This document shows, piece after piece, positions 1 to 10,930 of a stretch of 64,000 bases of DNA; the first letter of the stretch is position 1, and every line of letters begins with the position of its first letter. The notes under the pieces are model-generated. The model worked only from the letters and a program-made list of their open reading frames with translations. It searched no databases and was not told where the DNA came from. The stretch spans positions 13,143,217-13,207,216 of the forward strand of contig NC_083561.1 in the NCBI RefSeq assembly GCF_019925205.1. The letters are read 5' to 3'. The position numbers and the translations under genes were made by a program. Origin of the DNA: Metopolophium dirhodum. Lineage: Eukaryota > Arthropoda > Insecta > Hemiptera > Aphididae.

Positions 1-311
1 AAACACTTTAAGTACATAATTTACTATCAAGAGTGGTAACTAACTTTAACTAAAAATTTAAAAAATAATAAGTAATAACGGTTCGTAATTTATAAAATGA
101 AAGAAAAGTGTCTATATATAGAATAGTTTCTGAACTAAAAAAAAATGAATAACGAAAAAACTAATTCAAAATTCAAAAGTTATTTATATATATATATATC
201 AACCCCTAACCTTTAACCCACACAGCTATAAAATATTTCGAATAATTTTTAAAGTCCGGGTGAAAAGGTCTAACAACTATATGTTTGCTAAAACTAGTTT
301 TTGTGAGAGAA

Positions 312-319
312 TGACGTCA
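312..319. promoter_or_regulatory. perfect CRE palindrome TGACGTCA
   Basis: The octamer is the full consensus for CREB/ATF-type bZIP factors. A second perfect copy lies at 7227-7234. Isolated octamers occur by chance, so function is not shown. Confidence 0.2.
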
Positions 320-1256
320 ACATAAAGAATGTATAATAATACGATAGATGTACATTATATATTAGTTATATAGGAACGAGTTTCTCAAAAGTTTCTATCG
401 GTCGTCGTGGGGATGGGAATTTTAATATCTTGGAATGCGTTTCTCAACAAATACGATGTTGTGGTATATGTACTCGTAACATATAAAATAATATATAAAA
501 AAAAATGTCTATAGATATAATATTACCTATAATACATTAAACAAACTGTACGTATATAGGCGTCGTCGTCGCTATTTACAATACCTACATTGTTCCGATA
601 AGCGTTTATCTTTTTCTCCGTGTGTTTGACTTGTGACTACCACGACTATCGCGTTAACTATAACTACACTTCACTCGCGTTTGGGAAACATCATTACGAT
701 GTCATTATGCTTACGCACAGTACAGAGGTGTTGCCTATGTAATTTATTGTACAAAAACAACAAAATATTACAGATGCCACCATTTAAGTCTCCGTCGGTG
801 TGCACCCGGAATATTATACAAACGAATATTTAAACCTGTAGGATGTTTCTCGCCAAATCTAATCAAGAACAACCTGAAATAGATAATATTGTCCAATGAA
901 CGTGGTAGGTTAGATTCGAGTTCAAAAGACGAAAATCATAATATTCGTAACACTCTTGTATATCCATCATAGCTATATGATACTATATGTGCAGAGAACG
1001 TATTGGGCAGTTATTGATTTTCACAATGGCGGGAAAATAAATCATACGAATAAAAAAATTAGTCGCTTGGGAACACGGTGTGTATTATATATTATATATA
1101 GGTTTTTTATAAACGAATTATATCGTCTATATATAATGCGTTATAGAACAATATACAATATAATAATATATTTCCATCGTAACGCGCTTGCGTGCGTGCG
1201 TGTGTGTGTGTACATGACAAATAGGCTTCGGATGAATCATGTTAATGCGTATTATT

Positions 1257-1281
1257 TTATATATATATATATATATATATA
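1257..1281. repeat. TA microsatellite
   Basis: Uninterrupted TA dinucleotide run. Similar runs occur at about 10803-10828 and shorter ones elsewhere in the window. Confidence 0.9.
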
Positions 1282-1432
1282 GGTACGTTTATCATAATAT
1301 TATATATATGTATATGGACGGGCGCGTGTGTACGTGTGATTGGAAAAGGGACGCAGGAGGGATGCGCGCGATATATATACGTATAGAGCTATATAATAAA
1401 CGGCCGCAGTTTATATCGATCCAGTTTCCCCA

Positions 1433-1446
1433 CCCCCCCCCCCCCC
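1433..1446. repeat. poly-C tract
   Basis: Fourteen consecutive C residues in a C-rich stretch. Other G or C tracts of 12 or more lie at 10288-10300, 19082-19095 and 58086-58097. Confidence 0.9.
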
Positions 1447-2729
1447 ACATCCCCCCAGCAGGCCCCGGAACCCTCCCAGATACATATATTATATAAAGTC
1501 GTTCCGCGTGCACACATACTCACCCTGTATATCCATATATTATATTATACTATGCTTTAAATATATGTATATGTATTTTTTATAATATATACATACGGCT
1601 CTATATAGTATAATAATAATAATACGTGTGCGGAATATAGTTTTTTTCCTACCAACGGCCGCGCATTCCGTGATGACGGTTTCGCGCCCGAGCCTCTAAC
1701 GAACTCTAATTGAACCGCCTGCACTGCACCGTTCCCAGGTTCCCGCGAATGGATTTGATTTGTTTTTTATTTTTATTATTATTATTTTGTCGCTTTTAAT
1801 ACGGAGCCTACGATGTTCTTGACCTCAATTGCGTCCATAAATAAATCAGACTGTATAATAATCATCCGCGACTAAAAAACTAGCGTCCGATTAAATTATT
1901 AGCGTAGGAAAGTTGTTTAACAGTCCGACGAAACAATATTAAAATATATTAATATATTATGCGCTATAGTTATAATACACATAGTCGGGAAAAATAAAAA
2001 CCAATTAAGATTTGCGGTCTAACACAAAAAAAAAACGACATTTAAAAGCCATCAGCTGATATAGGTAATATGTTATTATAAATTATATTGTATATTTTTC
2101 GAGGATTTAGTGTTACCGAAATACTATGTTATATGTGAGTTCCTCATAAGGGTGTTCTACAAAAAAAAAATATTTAATAACGATTGGTGAGGTTTAAACG
2201 CGTTTAACTCTTTAGTGAATTTAAAAAACATATACTAAGGGTCTACCGTCTACGTCAGTCAAACTGTTACATATTGTATAATATAATATATATTATATAG
2301 GTATAGGCGTTAATTGGTAAATTTTTGAAAACAGCCCTTTTACATTCAATGTGCATGTTCGGTATCAAAAAAACGATTTTCATTTAGAATTGTTGTAAAA
2401 TCGTCTCAATAAACACAATACTATTAATGTAAAATATTGAATATCGCTATACGAATCGCAATGAAATCCCGATGACGGTAATCGATCAAATAACGTTGTA
2501 TAGGTTGCCAATATGTATCTTGCAAGAATACAAGAATTCTTTCTTGCAGCATATAATATATTTGTACGACTGTAGTACTGTACGAGTAATGAATGATATT
2601 ATTATTATAATAATATTATCTACCTATATGAAAACGTTAATATAAATATATAATCCTGCAGTGAAGTTTTTACATGCACGTGTGGTGATCTTGTTTTATT
2701 TTTTTTTGTCATTTTCGTCGTGACATATA

Positions 2730-4560
2730 ATATTCGAATAATATATAACGTCGCACACGGCGAATTTTCCAGCCGAAAGCCCTTCAAATTCAGACGCACC
2801 GCAAACCCACCGCGACGTTGGTTTCGTATATACCTACCTACCATAAATATGCATAAATATATATACATGTATATAATATACGCGATGAAGTTTCCAAACC
2901 GAAAACCGGTACGCGCACGGCCGTTTATTCAGGATCTTATTGTCGTACATACACACAGCGTACGTCGGAAATCCGGCAACCAGGCGGCGGTGGTGTTAAG
3001 TTACGGCATATATAATAATATTATAAACTCTGCGTGCGTGTGCGTGTTTACGTGAGTGTGTGTACGTGTGCGTCCGCGTGTGTGTGTGTATGATATACGA
3101 AAAGTTGTGTGCGTGCGTGTGCCGCGTGTTGGTTAAAGAGACATTTTGAAAAGGATCGACAACATGGCTGCCGCCGCGCCGCTGTATACACCGACAGCTG
3201 TTCTTACGCACACCGCCCTTTTGTGCGCGCGTGCGTGTGTGCGTGTGTGTATACTCGCGGGGCTCGCGTATAATTGTACGTGTGTGAGTGAGTGTGTGAG
3301 CGACCGAGTTGTGTGTGCCGTGTAAGCCGCGTGTGCATTATGTTGTTGTGTTGTACCCTGCGGGCCAGGGCTGCTCAGAGCGGCGGCACGGCGTGCCGGC
3401 GGTGCATGCAGTCGCCTCGCGAAACGGCCGGCGCCTAGCCCAACCGTTTGCGGCTCGCGGAGAGACCGGCCGAAACGTGCGCTCGACGTCCCGGTAAACG
3501 GTTCTTGACGGCCGATTGCCGCGAGCGCGCGCATTTTAGACACCCTTGGACAGCCGCGGATCCCTGGCGACCAGCTGCCGTCGCCGCCGTTTTGTACCGG
3601 TGGTGGCGGTGTGCCCCGCCAGCCACCCTCCACCGCGTGGTATTTCACCGGTGCGCGCGTATTATACACGGCGACGACGTCGATGCGTGAGTGCGTGCGT
3701 GAGTGCGTGCGTGCTCGCGTACGTACGACGTGCCGTTTCGGTAAGACCATTCGATTATAACATATTAATATATTATACACAAATAATAATAATAATATAT
3801 TATAATAAACTTGTGACGAAAACAAAATAATATTACGCGCGCATGAAATACGTTTCGTGTTCGGTAAACGTTTAGTGGCAATTTAGTGGCCCCGCGATAA
3901 CGGCGGATACGTTTATGTAATATTATTATAGATAGCCAGAGACTGCCGTCGTCGCCATGGTTGTCATCGTCCTTGGGACAAGGACGCCGATCAACGGCGA
4001 TTGCGTCAAGGACGCCTGACGTTTTAATTAGGGTTCTCGCGTGTGGCGCGCTGTGATAAAGCGTGATATTTATGTGCATAGTACATAATCAACGAGCACG
4101 TTTGTAACAGTAGCAGTCGGTACTACTAGTAAGTAGTAGTAGTAGAAGTAGTAGTAATAGTAATAGTAATAGTAGTAGTATAGTAGTAGTATAGTAGTAG
4201 TATCCAGTAAGCGGTCCCCTTCGGTCGCCCGAGGGTTAAACGAGGGGCGGAGACATCGCCGACCACGCGACGACGTAGACGCGTGGTCAGGGACCTTTGA
4301 ACGGATCGCCGCCGCCGCCGTCGCGCGAGACGTCCCTCGGCCGTGGTTTGTATACAAGCATTATTGTGTTGTCCTAGCCCGTCTACATTCGCGGCCACTG
4401 ACCCTCGTCCACCTCGCCAATTTGACGAGACATCCGACCGACGACGACACGGGGGTCGTCTCTTCTTTTTTGTTATTATTTGTTTTTTTATCCCATAAAA
4501 TCATCCCCGGCGACGCGTGGCTGTACCGAAATTCTGTATCATACGGAATTCTGTACAATA
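2730..4560. promoter_or_regulatory. CpG-rich island, candidate promoter or 5' exon
   Basis: This block is far richer in G, C and CpG than its surroundings and contains GT-rich and CG-rich strings and an AGT trinucleotide repeat. On the plus strand an ATG in good context (ACAACATGG, at about 3164) opens only a short frame of low-complexity residues. A donor-like TTTCG then GTAAGA occurs near 3739. The open frames here, including a 230-codon one on the minus strand at 3133-3825, are low-complexity products of TG and CG repeats and are not called as genes. It could be an alternative promoter for a Tet isoform lacking the CXXC exon, or the start of an unseen plus-strand transcript. Neither is shown. 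Confidence 0.35.
4131..4203. repeat. AGT/AAT trinucleotide repeat
   Basis: Imperfect run of AGT with AAT and AGTAT interruptions. It generates the poly-Tyr and poly-Thr open frames on the opposite strand, which are therefore not genes. Confidence 0.85.
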
Positions 4561-5154
4561 TATTATAATACCACCGTTTTCGTCTATTATACTTGATTTA
4601 GGTAGAAACCTATACAGAAATTCGTTTTTAAGGCATACATTATTGTTATTTCAATAATATGGGTAAACCGCAAGGCGGCGGCGGCGGCGGTTTATATTTT
4701 TTTTAAACGCTGTTGTAATATATTATGTTTTTAATCAATCGACTTTTTTTTTATACATGCCTATGTTTTCACTGCCAACAGCAGCTGTTCGCACTATTAC
4801 CGCATACATCACTACAGTTTGGTAATTGGCCGACAGAAAGTGTACTACGTAGGTATAATAAATGAAAAAATATTCACGGAGAAACGTTTATAACGCGCGC
4901 TGTATGTACCAACATACAAGACTCGATCGAGTGTCGGAATTCTTTTTTTAACGTACTAATTACTATAATGTTCATAATATATTATAAGCGGGATAATGGA
5001 ATACCATTATTATAGGTAAAAAGCAAATCGTGCTACCTCTATTTTCGACTGCTAGTACTGTACCGTCCTATCTCTATAGTACTTTTAAGTATATATTTTC
5101 GATTTCGGCCGACTCAGTCCAACGACTTTATTGTAGAACAAACTTTACTGAAAC

Positions 5155-5275
5155 CACCTGGATTCTAATCCATCGTAACTAATAAAAAAAATTAAACCCA
5201 CCTGGATTTTGAACTATGTTATTATTAAAAATGCTCATAATGTGCGTGTGACAACAATAGAATTACGTCCACCTG
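5155..5275. promoter_or_regulatory. three-copy CACCTG E-box cluster
   Basis: CCACCTGGA or close variants occur at 5155-5160, 5199-5204 and 5270-5275, all in the same orientation. CACCTG is the core bound by Snail/Scratch and zfh-1 type zinc fingers. The shared flanks suggest either a small duplicated module or a binding cluster. Confidence 0.3.
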
Positions 5276-7226
5276 GAGTGTAATATATGCATTTAATACA
5301 CATACAACAAATAAAATCATAAAACTCGCTTAGGTATATAACATCTATTGTATAAGTACGTTTCTCCTAGACATATTTAAATCAAACTTTATTAAAAAAA
5401 AAATAGAACTATAAGCTCTTTATATTTTAATTTGCTTTCATACTTTATTAATGCTGAGTATATAATTCTATAATATTAAATATAAATGTATCTAAATTCT
5501 ATAGGTACCTAGTTACCTACTACCTAGTCGAAATGTAATCGATTTAAAAATACCTACTATACCTATGTTGACTTTGATTTTGACTTTTGGTAACTTCAAG
5601 TTTGAATGTGGTGAAAAAGTATATCATTAAAGATAACTATTTTTGAAAGTTTAAGTTGTCACAGCATCAATTTCAATACTTTTCTGTTTTCTATTGTACT
5701 ATTTATACGTATATACATATTAAATTTGTATAATAGCCAATAGTAGTAGGCATAGTCATCTTTTATTTACTATTCTTCGATTCTCGGTTGAAAATGTAAA
5801 AAGTTATCAATTATTCAATTATTCAAACAAATAGACAGTTAAATTTTTGGTTCTATAGGATGTTAATATTATAAATTAAATCATAATATCATGAAAATAA
5901 ATTTCATCTGTTTTATATATTTAACATTAAAAATGCTACTGTTTTCATGTTATAACATTTATAAAAATAATTATGGTTGATTGTAAAACGAACCGTTATT
6001 CATTTTGTTTAAATAATGCGTCACGTATTACCTACCAACATCATTTAAAATAAATACGAGTTTTGAAATTACGAGTATCGCTTAAAAACCACCATAGCAC
6101 TACAGTTTTAATAACGATTTATTATATCGGAAAATTTATTAGCATTACATAATAATATAAACGAAATGGTTGGTCGGTGCATATTATATTGTTACAGTTT
6201 ATGTATACGTATATGCTATATAGGTACATATACACGCTACACAAGCGGTAAAATTATCGTTATATATTATATTTATACGTTTGCAAAATATTTAAATCGA
6301 CCATAATATCATTCGATATAATATAATATATAAATTGTGTGTGCGTATGAGTGAATACAACAATAGAGAGAAAGAGAAAAAAATATCATACAGCAGTTTC
6401 GCGAATATTTAATAAGCATAAACACGCACAAACGCACACGAGAACTCAGGGGTAGTCGGAGCCAACATCACACATACACACTTACATTCAAATATATATA
6501 TATATAAATGTATATACGGGATTTAATCTTTGTCACCCTATCGGTAGGCGAGGTGGGTTGAAGGGGGTTTTAGGTGCAATGGCGGCAGCGGCGGTGGCAG
6601 CGTATATAGCTCTCGTTTCACCCTATAACATTGACCTTCAACGATGCAACGTTGCCAGAGTGCCCGCGGACGTAATCTCAGCGCGTAGTACACGTCGTAA
6701 ATTTTTAAAAGTAGTATACCTAACTTAACAATATAATATTGTATAGGTAATAATAACGGCGAAACCGTCACACGAAAATAATATTATCGTCAGGCCCTAC
6801 TCGACAGTCGAAGAACTATATACGCCGAGAAACAATTTTAGACGTGGAGATACTATAATATTATAGATACCATAATAATAAAAAAATGTTATCTCGTCGC
6901 GCGTGGACCCGACCGTTATTAATCGATGCAACGACGACGTCCCAACGTTTTGATATTTATAAGGTTTAGTGTCAATATTCAATGTAGGACATATGGGTAG
7001 GTACTATTATATAGGTACGTGAAAAAAGGCTTCGCGGCCGGAAACGATGTCTCGTGTTCGTTTGCGGTGTGTGTGCGTGCAGTACATGTATATATATATA
7101 TATATAGGTACTGTGTGTGCGTGTGCTCCAGACACATGAGCGGTGTGCGGCCCGTGCGGAAGTGCGGTCTCCTTGGTCGCCAGTATCATTGTCGGTTTTT
7201 AATGGCACACACGGTGTATGAGTGTA

Positions 7227-7234
7227 TGACGTCA
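7227..7234. promoter_or_regulatory. perfect CRE palindrome within ATGACGTCAT
   Basis: A ten-base perfect palindrome containing the full CRE, at the edge of a moderately CpG-rich segment. Function is not shown. Confidence 0.25.
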
Positions 7235-9196
7235 TGTAAGTCGTAAAGGGATTTCCCCCATCCGCCCTGTCGTGTGCACGCTTTCTCGGAATTGCAGTTT
7301 ATCGGTGATTTTGGATTTACTACTTTTTCGCCAAATGATGCGCGGGACGCGTTAGGAAAATTGTCAAAAACGGTATTCAATCGGAAACTTTCATACGTGT
7401 ATCATAATATACGTAAACTATACCGTACATGCCTATAAATGGCTAACATAATATTATAACGTTATATAAACATAATGACGTATCGTATATTCACGGTGAA
7501 AACATCATAGCACACATTTGCCGTGATGATTACAAGTACGATGGGGGAGGGGCAATTGAAAAAACCGCCATCGTGTTGTAAATTTGTTATTTCACAATTA
7601 TTATTATAAGCATGTGAGCGTAGAGTTGGATAGGAGGAGATGGGAGGGGGGCAATCTATTTAGGAAAATAGCGAGCACCGAGAAAAATGGCCGACGTTTA
7701 TTGTTTGAATCGATCATAAAATGCGTTCTGCGGTGTATATCACCAGTCGCCACAGATAATCCCCTCGAATGATTTTTACGTCCCGTATTATCGATCTGAA
7801 TGTACAATATACTACAATACGTAATATGTATTATGTGGAGTATATCACATTTTAAATATAAAGTATTACGACGGTTGCAGCTGCGATATTATTTTAGAAG
7901 CTTTGGTTGGTAGCTTCCCTATATGTAAACGGTTATTTTTTATGTTTTTACTTAATGATGCAAATTTCTGACTAAAAGAATTTTTGGGTATTATATACTG
8001 CGTGCGTTGGTTCAAGGGTGGCTTAAGACAGCCGATAATAATCTGCTGCTATGTGAACTCCACATGTATAATATATATATATATAGGTATATTATTATAT
8101 TCACATACGAGACGTAGACTAAACGACGATATTGCGGCTCTTCTCTTTCTTGTCCAATCTCGATTTTCATGCACACCTTCACACAGCGTGGGGCCTGCCA
8201 CCAATGGTTTCGGTTTTTGACCAGTTTTGATGGGAACAAAATTCACAAATGTTCTGTATACATAATATACGCACCGTTCCATTATACGAAAACAATAATT
8301 TTGTGTATACGGCTGGCAGGAGGACAATAAGGAGAATACAAAAATATTTGACGATACAAAAAGACATCTTACTGTGCTCTTCGATGTCCAAAACAATTTA
8401 TAAAGGATGATAGGTAGTAAGATTAAATTTTGAGAGGTATTTGATTCAATGTTAAATATGAGTATATATTATTATTATTTTTAGTTTATAATAAATAACT
8501 GTACCTAGGTATAACTTTTTCTTGCACTGTGATAACGAAATAACATTTTATTGACGACATATCAGCACGTATAATCAAAAAATATTGCAGTTCAAAATAA
8601 GATTTAAAATCTTGTACTATACAGTTTCAATACGACCTACATCTGATATATAATACAAGTTCAAATATATATAAATATAGTTTGGTACACAAATGTCATT
8701 ATATAAATGAATTTATAATACAAGCCACTACTCGATAATAATTTTATCAAAATATTAAATCCACATAAACGATATTTTTGTTAAATATCTTTACATACAA
8801 TAAAAGTATATACAAAAGATACAATTTTTGTCCGAATACTTTGACTGATATAAATAAGAAAAACATACGTGATTTACGAGGGTTTAAAAAGACGTCTTAT
8901 AAAAATTGTTAGCTCAAGCGCAAGTTAGAATTTTACTTAAAACCTGTAACATATGCGGACATGCGAGATGCGTTTGTTCAGTAGACACTATATAGATAGT
9001 TAAAATACCAGATAACATTTATGGTAAATTGTATTTTTAATAAATAGACCATTGAAACAGATCACCTTAAAAATAGTATTCTTTTGCTTCTATGTACAAT
9101 ATATTTTGAAAAATATATTAATTGTATTTCCTTCATAGTTATACCCTTGATATAAAAAACGAGGTATGACCGTAACTTTTTGACGGCTAGATCTTC

Positions 9197-9275
9197 GGTA
9201 AGCACGTGACGTAGAGTAGTGTATAGTATTAATAATTTAATGACAATATGATATTACGGGTAAGCAAGTGACGTA
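9197..9275. repeat. direct repeat of a 17-mer containing GTGACGTA
   Basis: GGTAAGCACGTGACGTA at 9197-9213 recurs with one mismatch at 9259-9275. The copies are 62 bp apart, and each holds a half-CRE or bZIP-like core. Confidence 0.6.
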
Positions 9276-9589
9276 TTACGCGGACTTGGACCAAATCTGG
9301 ACTTTTGCGATCATACCATGTTGTTTAAATCATGGTTTTACCTATTAGTTTTCCATTGCATTACGAGTAGTCTCATTAGCATCTTCGAACGATTGGACTA
9401 TGATTGGACTATGTTTCATTACCCATAATAATTGATTTTGTAAAATTTAGGTCATAAAAAGTAAAAACTCGATATTTTATTGTATGTATTGTATTATATA
9501 TTCCATTTGGTCCGCTGTTAACAGTTTCGGCACTAATTTTGAGGAACCATTCTCATACCCAATAAATCTATTGAAACCAAATGACAAGA

Positions 9590-9800
9590 ACCAATTGATA
9601 TGACAACTTTATAGGCAGATTCTTTGACAGTCAATCGCCGATGGTTTATGAAGTTGAAGGTCACCCAGAACCTTGGTCATCTTCAATGGAGATCCAATCG
9701 TTTTTAAACGTTGGAACCAGTCAATAGTTACACGAATTACCCTCAAAACCTATAACCTTTATCAAGTCAAATGTCTCCATGGCATTTTTACTGATCTTAA
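9590..9800 (-). pseudogene. fossil mariner-type transposase fragment
   Basis: Read on the minus strand, this segment gives WFQR, then after a frame change FKNDWISIEDDQGSG, a stop, PSTS, a stop and TIGD. This matches the helix-turn-helix to linker part of mariner transposases, where WFxRFK is followed by an acidic patch and a GRPSTS-like motif. At least one frameshift and several in-frame stops are visible, so it is dead. No flanking inverted repeats were identified. The family match is from memory of the motif order, so it is moderately sure. Confidence 0.5.
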
Positions 9801-10249
9801 ACAAAATGTAATACACTCCCTAAGAAATCAAGGTTTTATTCAATATATCTAACTATTTGAACGCACACTATCGATGACTGGTTTGATATACCTAACGACT
9901 TTTAATATATACTTAAATACTGAAAATTATCTCTTTATTTCTATAGTTTATTTTAGTATAATATAATATTACCGATGACATAAAACGTTTTACTATAAAA
10001 ATATTTTAGTCTGGATATCAATGAACACAACTCGTATACTATATAGTATGTATTATGATGGTGCGACTGTTTCGTGGGTAACCTCTTAGAACTGTCCAGA
10101 TACATATGAGCGCGTTTTCAGGTAATGTATTAAAATATGCAGCCTTTCATAGGTACGCACATGTGACCCATCGTGCCTATTTTATATACTATTGGTATTA
10201 CAACCTATATACAACAAAACGTTACACTGAAGGGTTGTTGTTATACCTA

Positions 10250-10802
10250 AGTGCAGTGTAGCATCTACACCAGTGGGTGCGGCACTAGGGGGGGGGGGGA
10301 GAATAAATGTAGCCGCCGGAGGCGATTCTCGGCGTCCCGAACCTTTGACAACCACCGCAAACACGCCGCGACTCGCCGGCGCACCGCGTCAAAACCGCCG
10401 CGGCCACGACGACAACGACGGCGGCGGTGGCGCGGCGTGCACACATCGGAAAGAGGGATGCGATGAGCGCAATGAGTCATCGTTGCCGCTGCTGCCGATT
10501 CCGCTGCCGCCGCTACTTCTGCTGATGGCGCGCGTATATTATGTACACGCGTATTATGTAGCGGCCGACGCCATTACGGGGCCTCTGTAGTATCGATCCG
10601 ATCACCGCCGACACCGCCGCCTCTAAGCTCGCGCCCTCCGCTCACCCACACCCCTCCACCACCACCCCACCCAGTCGTCCAATGGCCAACGCGATTTTTT
10701 TTCTCTTCTTCTCACTCGCTCTAACCATTTTTGCTTCCCCCACCACCCACCTAAACACCCCCAGACCGTTTTCCCGACCCTTCAAAACTTTTACCACCGT
10801 CG

Positions 10803-10835
<33 letters not shown>

Positions 10836-10930
10836 TATAACGAAACGACGACGACGACGTTTATACACGCACAAAAAGTAATACACAAACGATAATTTAC
10901 GGACGCGCACGCGCGTTCAAACACACTGTA
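10250..10930. promoter_or_regulatory. CpG-rich island, candidate alternative promoter or first exon
   Basis: A sharply bounded GC-rich and CpG-rich block with a poly-G tract, a TA microsatellite (about 10803-10828) and a CCAAT-type motif near 10679. Donor-like sites occur on both strands: CACT then GTAAGT at about 10928 on plus, and GTGTGG then GTGAGC near 10647 on minus. The open frames through it are arginine- and proline-rich shadows of CpG repeats. On the minus strand it would sit inside the intron after the CXXC exon, where a promoter for a CXXC-less Tet isoform would be expected. That is inference. Confidence 0.35.

Larger units (their letters stand above)
1..2700. other. AT-rich non-coding stretch (probable Tet intron or flank)
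   Basis: No open frame here has codon or domain character. The stretch holds AT microsatellites, for example a TA run at about 1257-1281, and a C tract at 1433-1446. It also holds a perfect CRE octamer TGACGTCA at 312-319. It lies downstream, on the minus strand, of the CXXC exon at 14751-16064, which ends in a splice donor, so it is probably intronic; that is inference. Confidence 0.5.
4561..9590. other. AT-rich non-coding stretch
   Basis: No supported gene. It has a moderately CpG-enriched segment at about 6540-7260 with a second perfect CRE at 7227-7234. It also has three CACCTG E-boxes at 5155-5275 and a repeated bZIP-like 17-mer at 9197-9275. Otherwise it is AT-rich simple sequence, consistent with a long intron. 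Confidence 0.5.

Noticed and set aside
3133..3825. 230-codon minus-strand open frame
   Set aside because: The residues are Arg/Ala/His/Thr-rich products of CpG and TG repeats, with no domain. It fits a CpG island rather than a gene.
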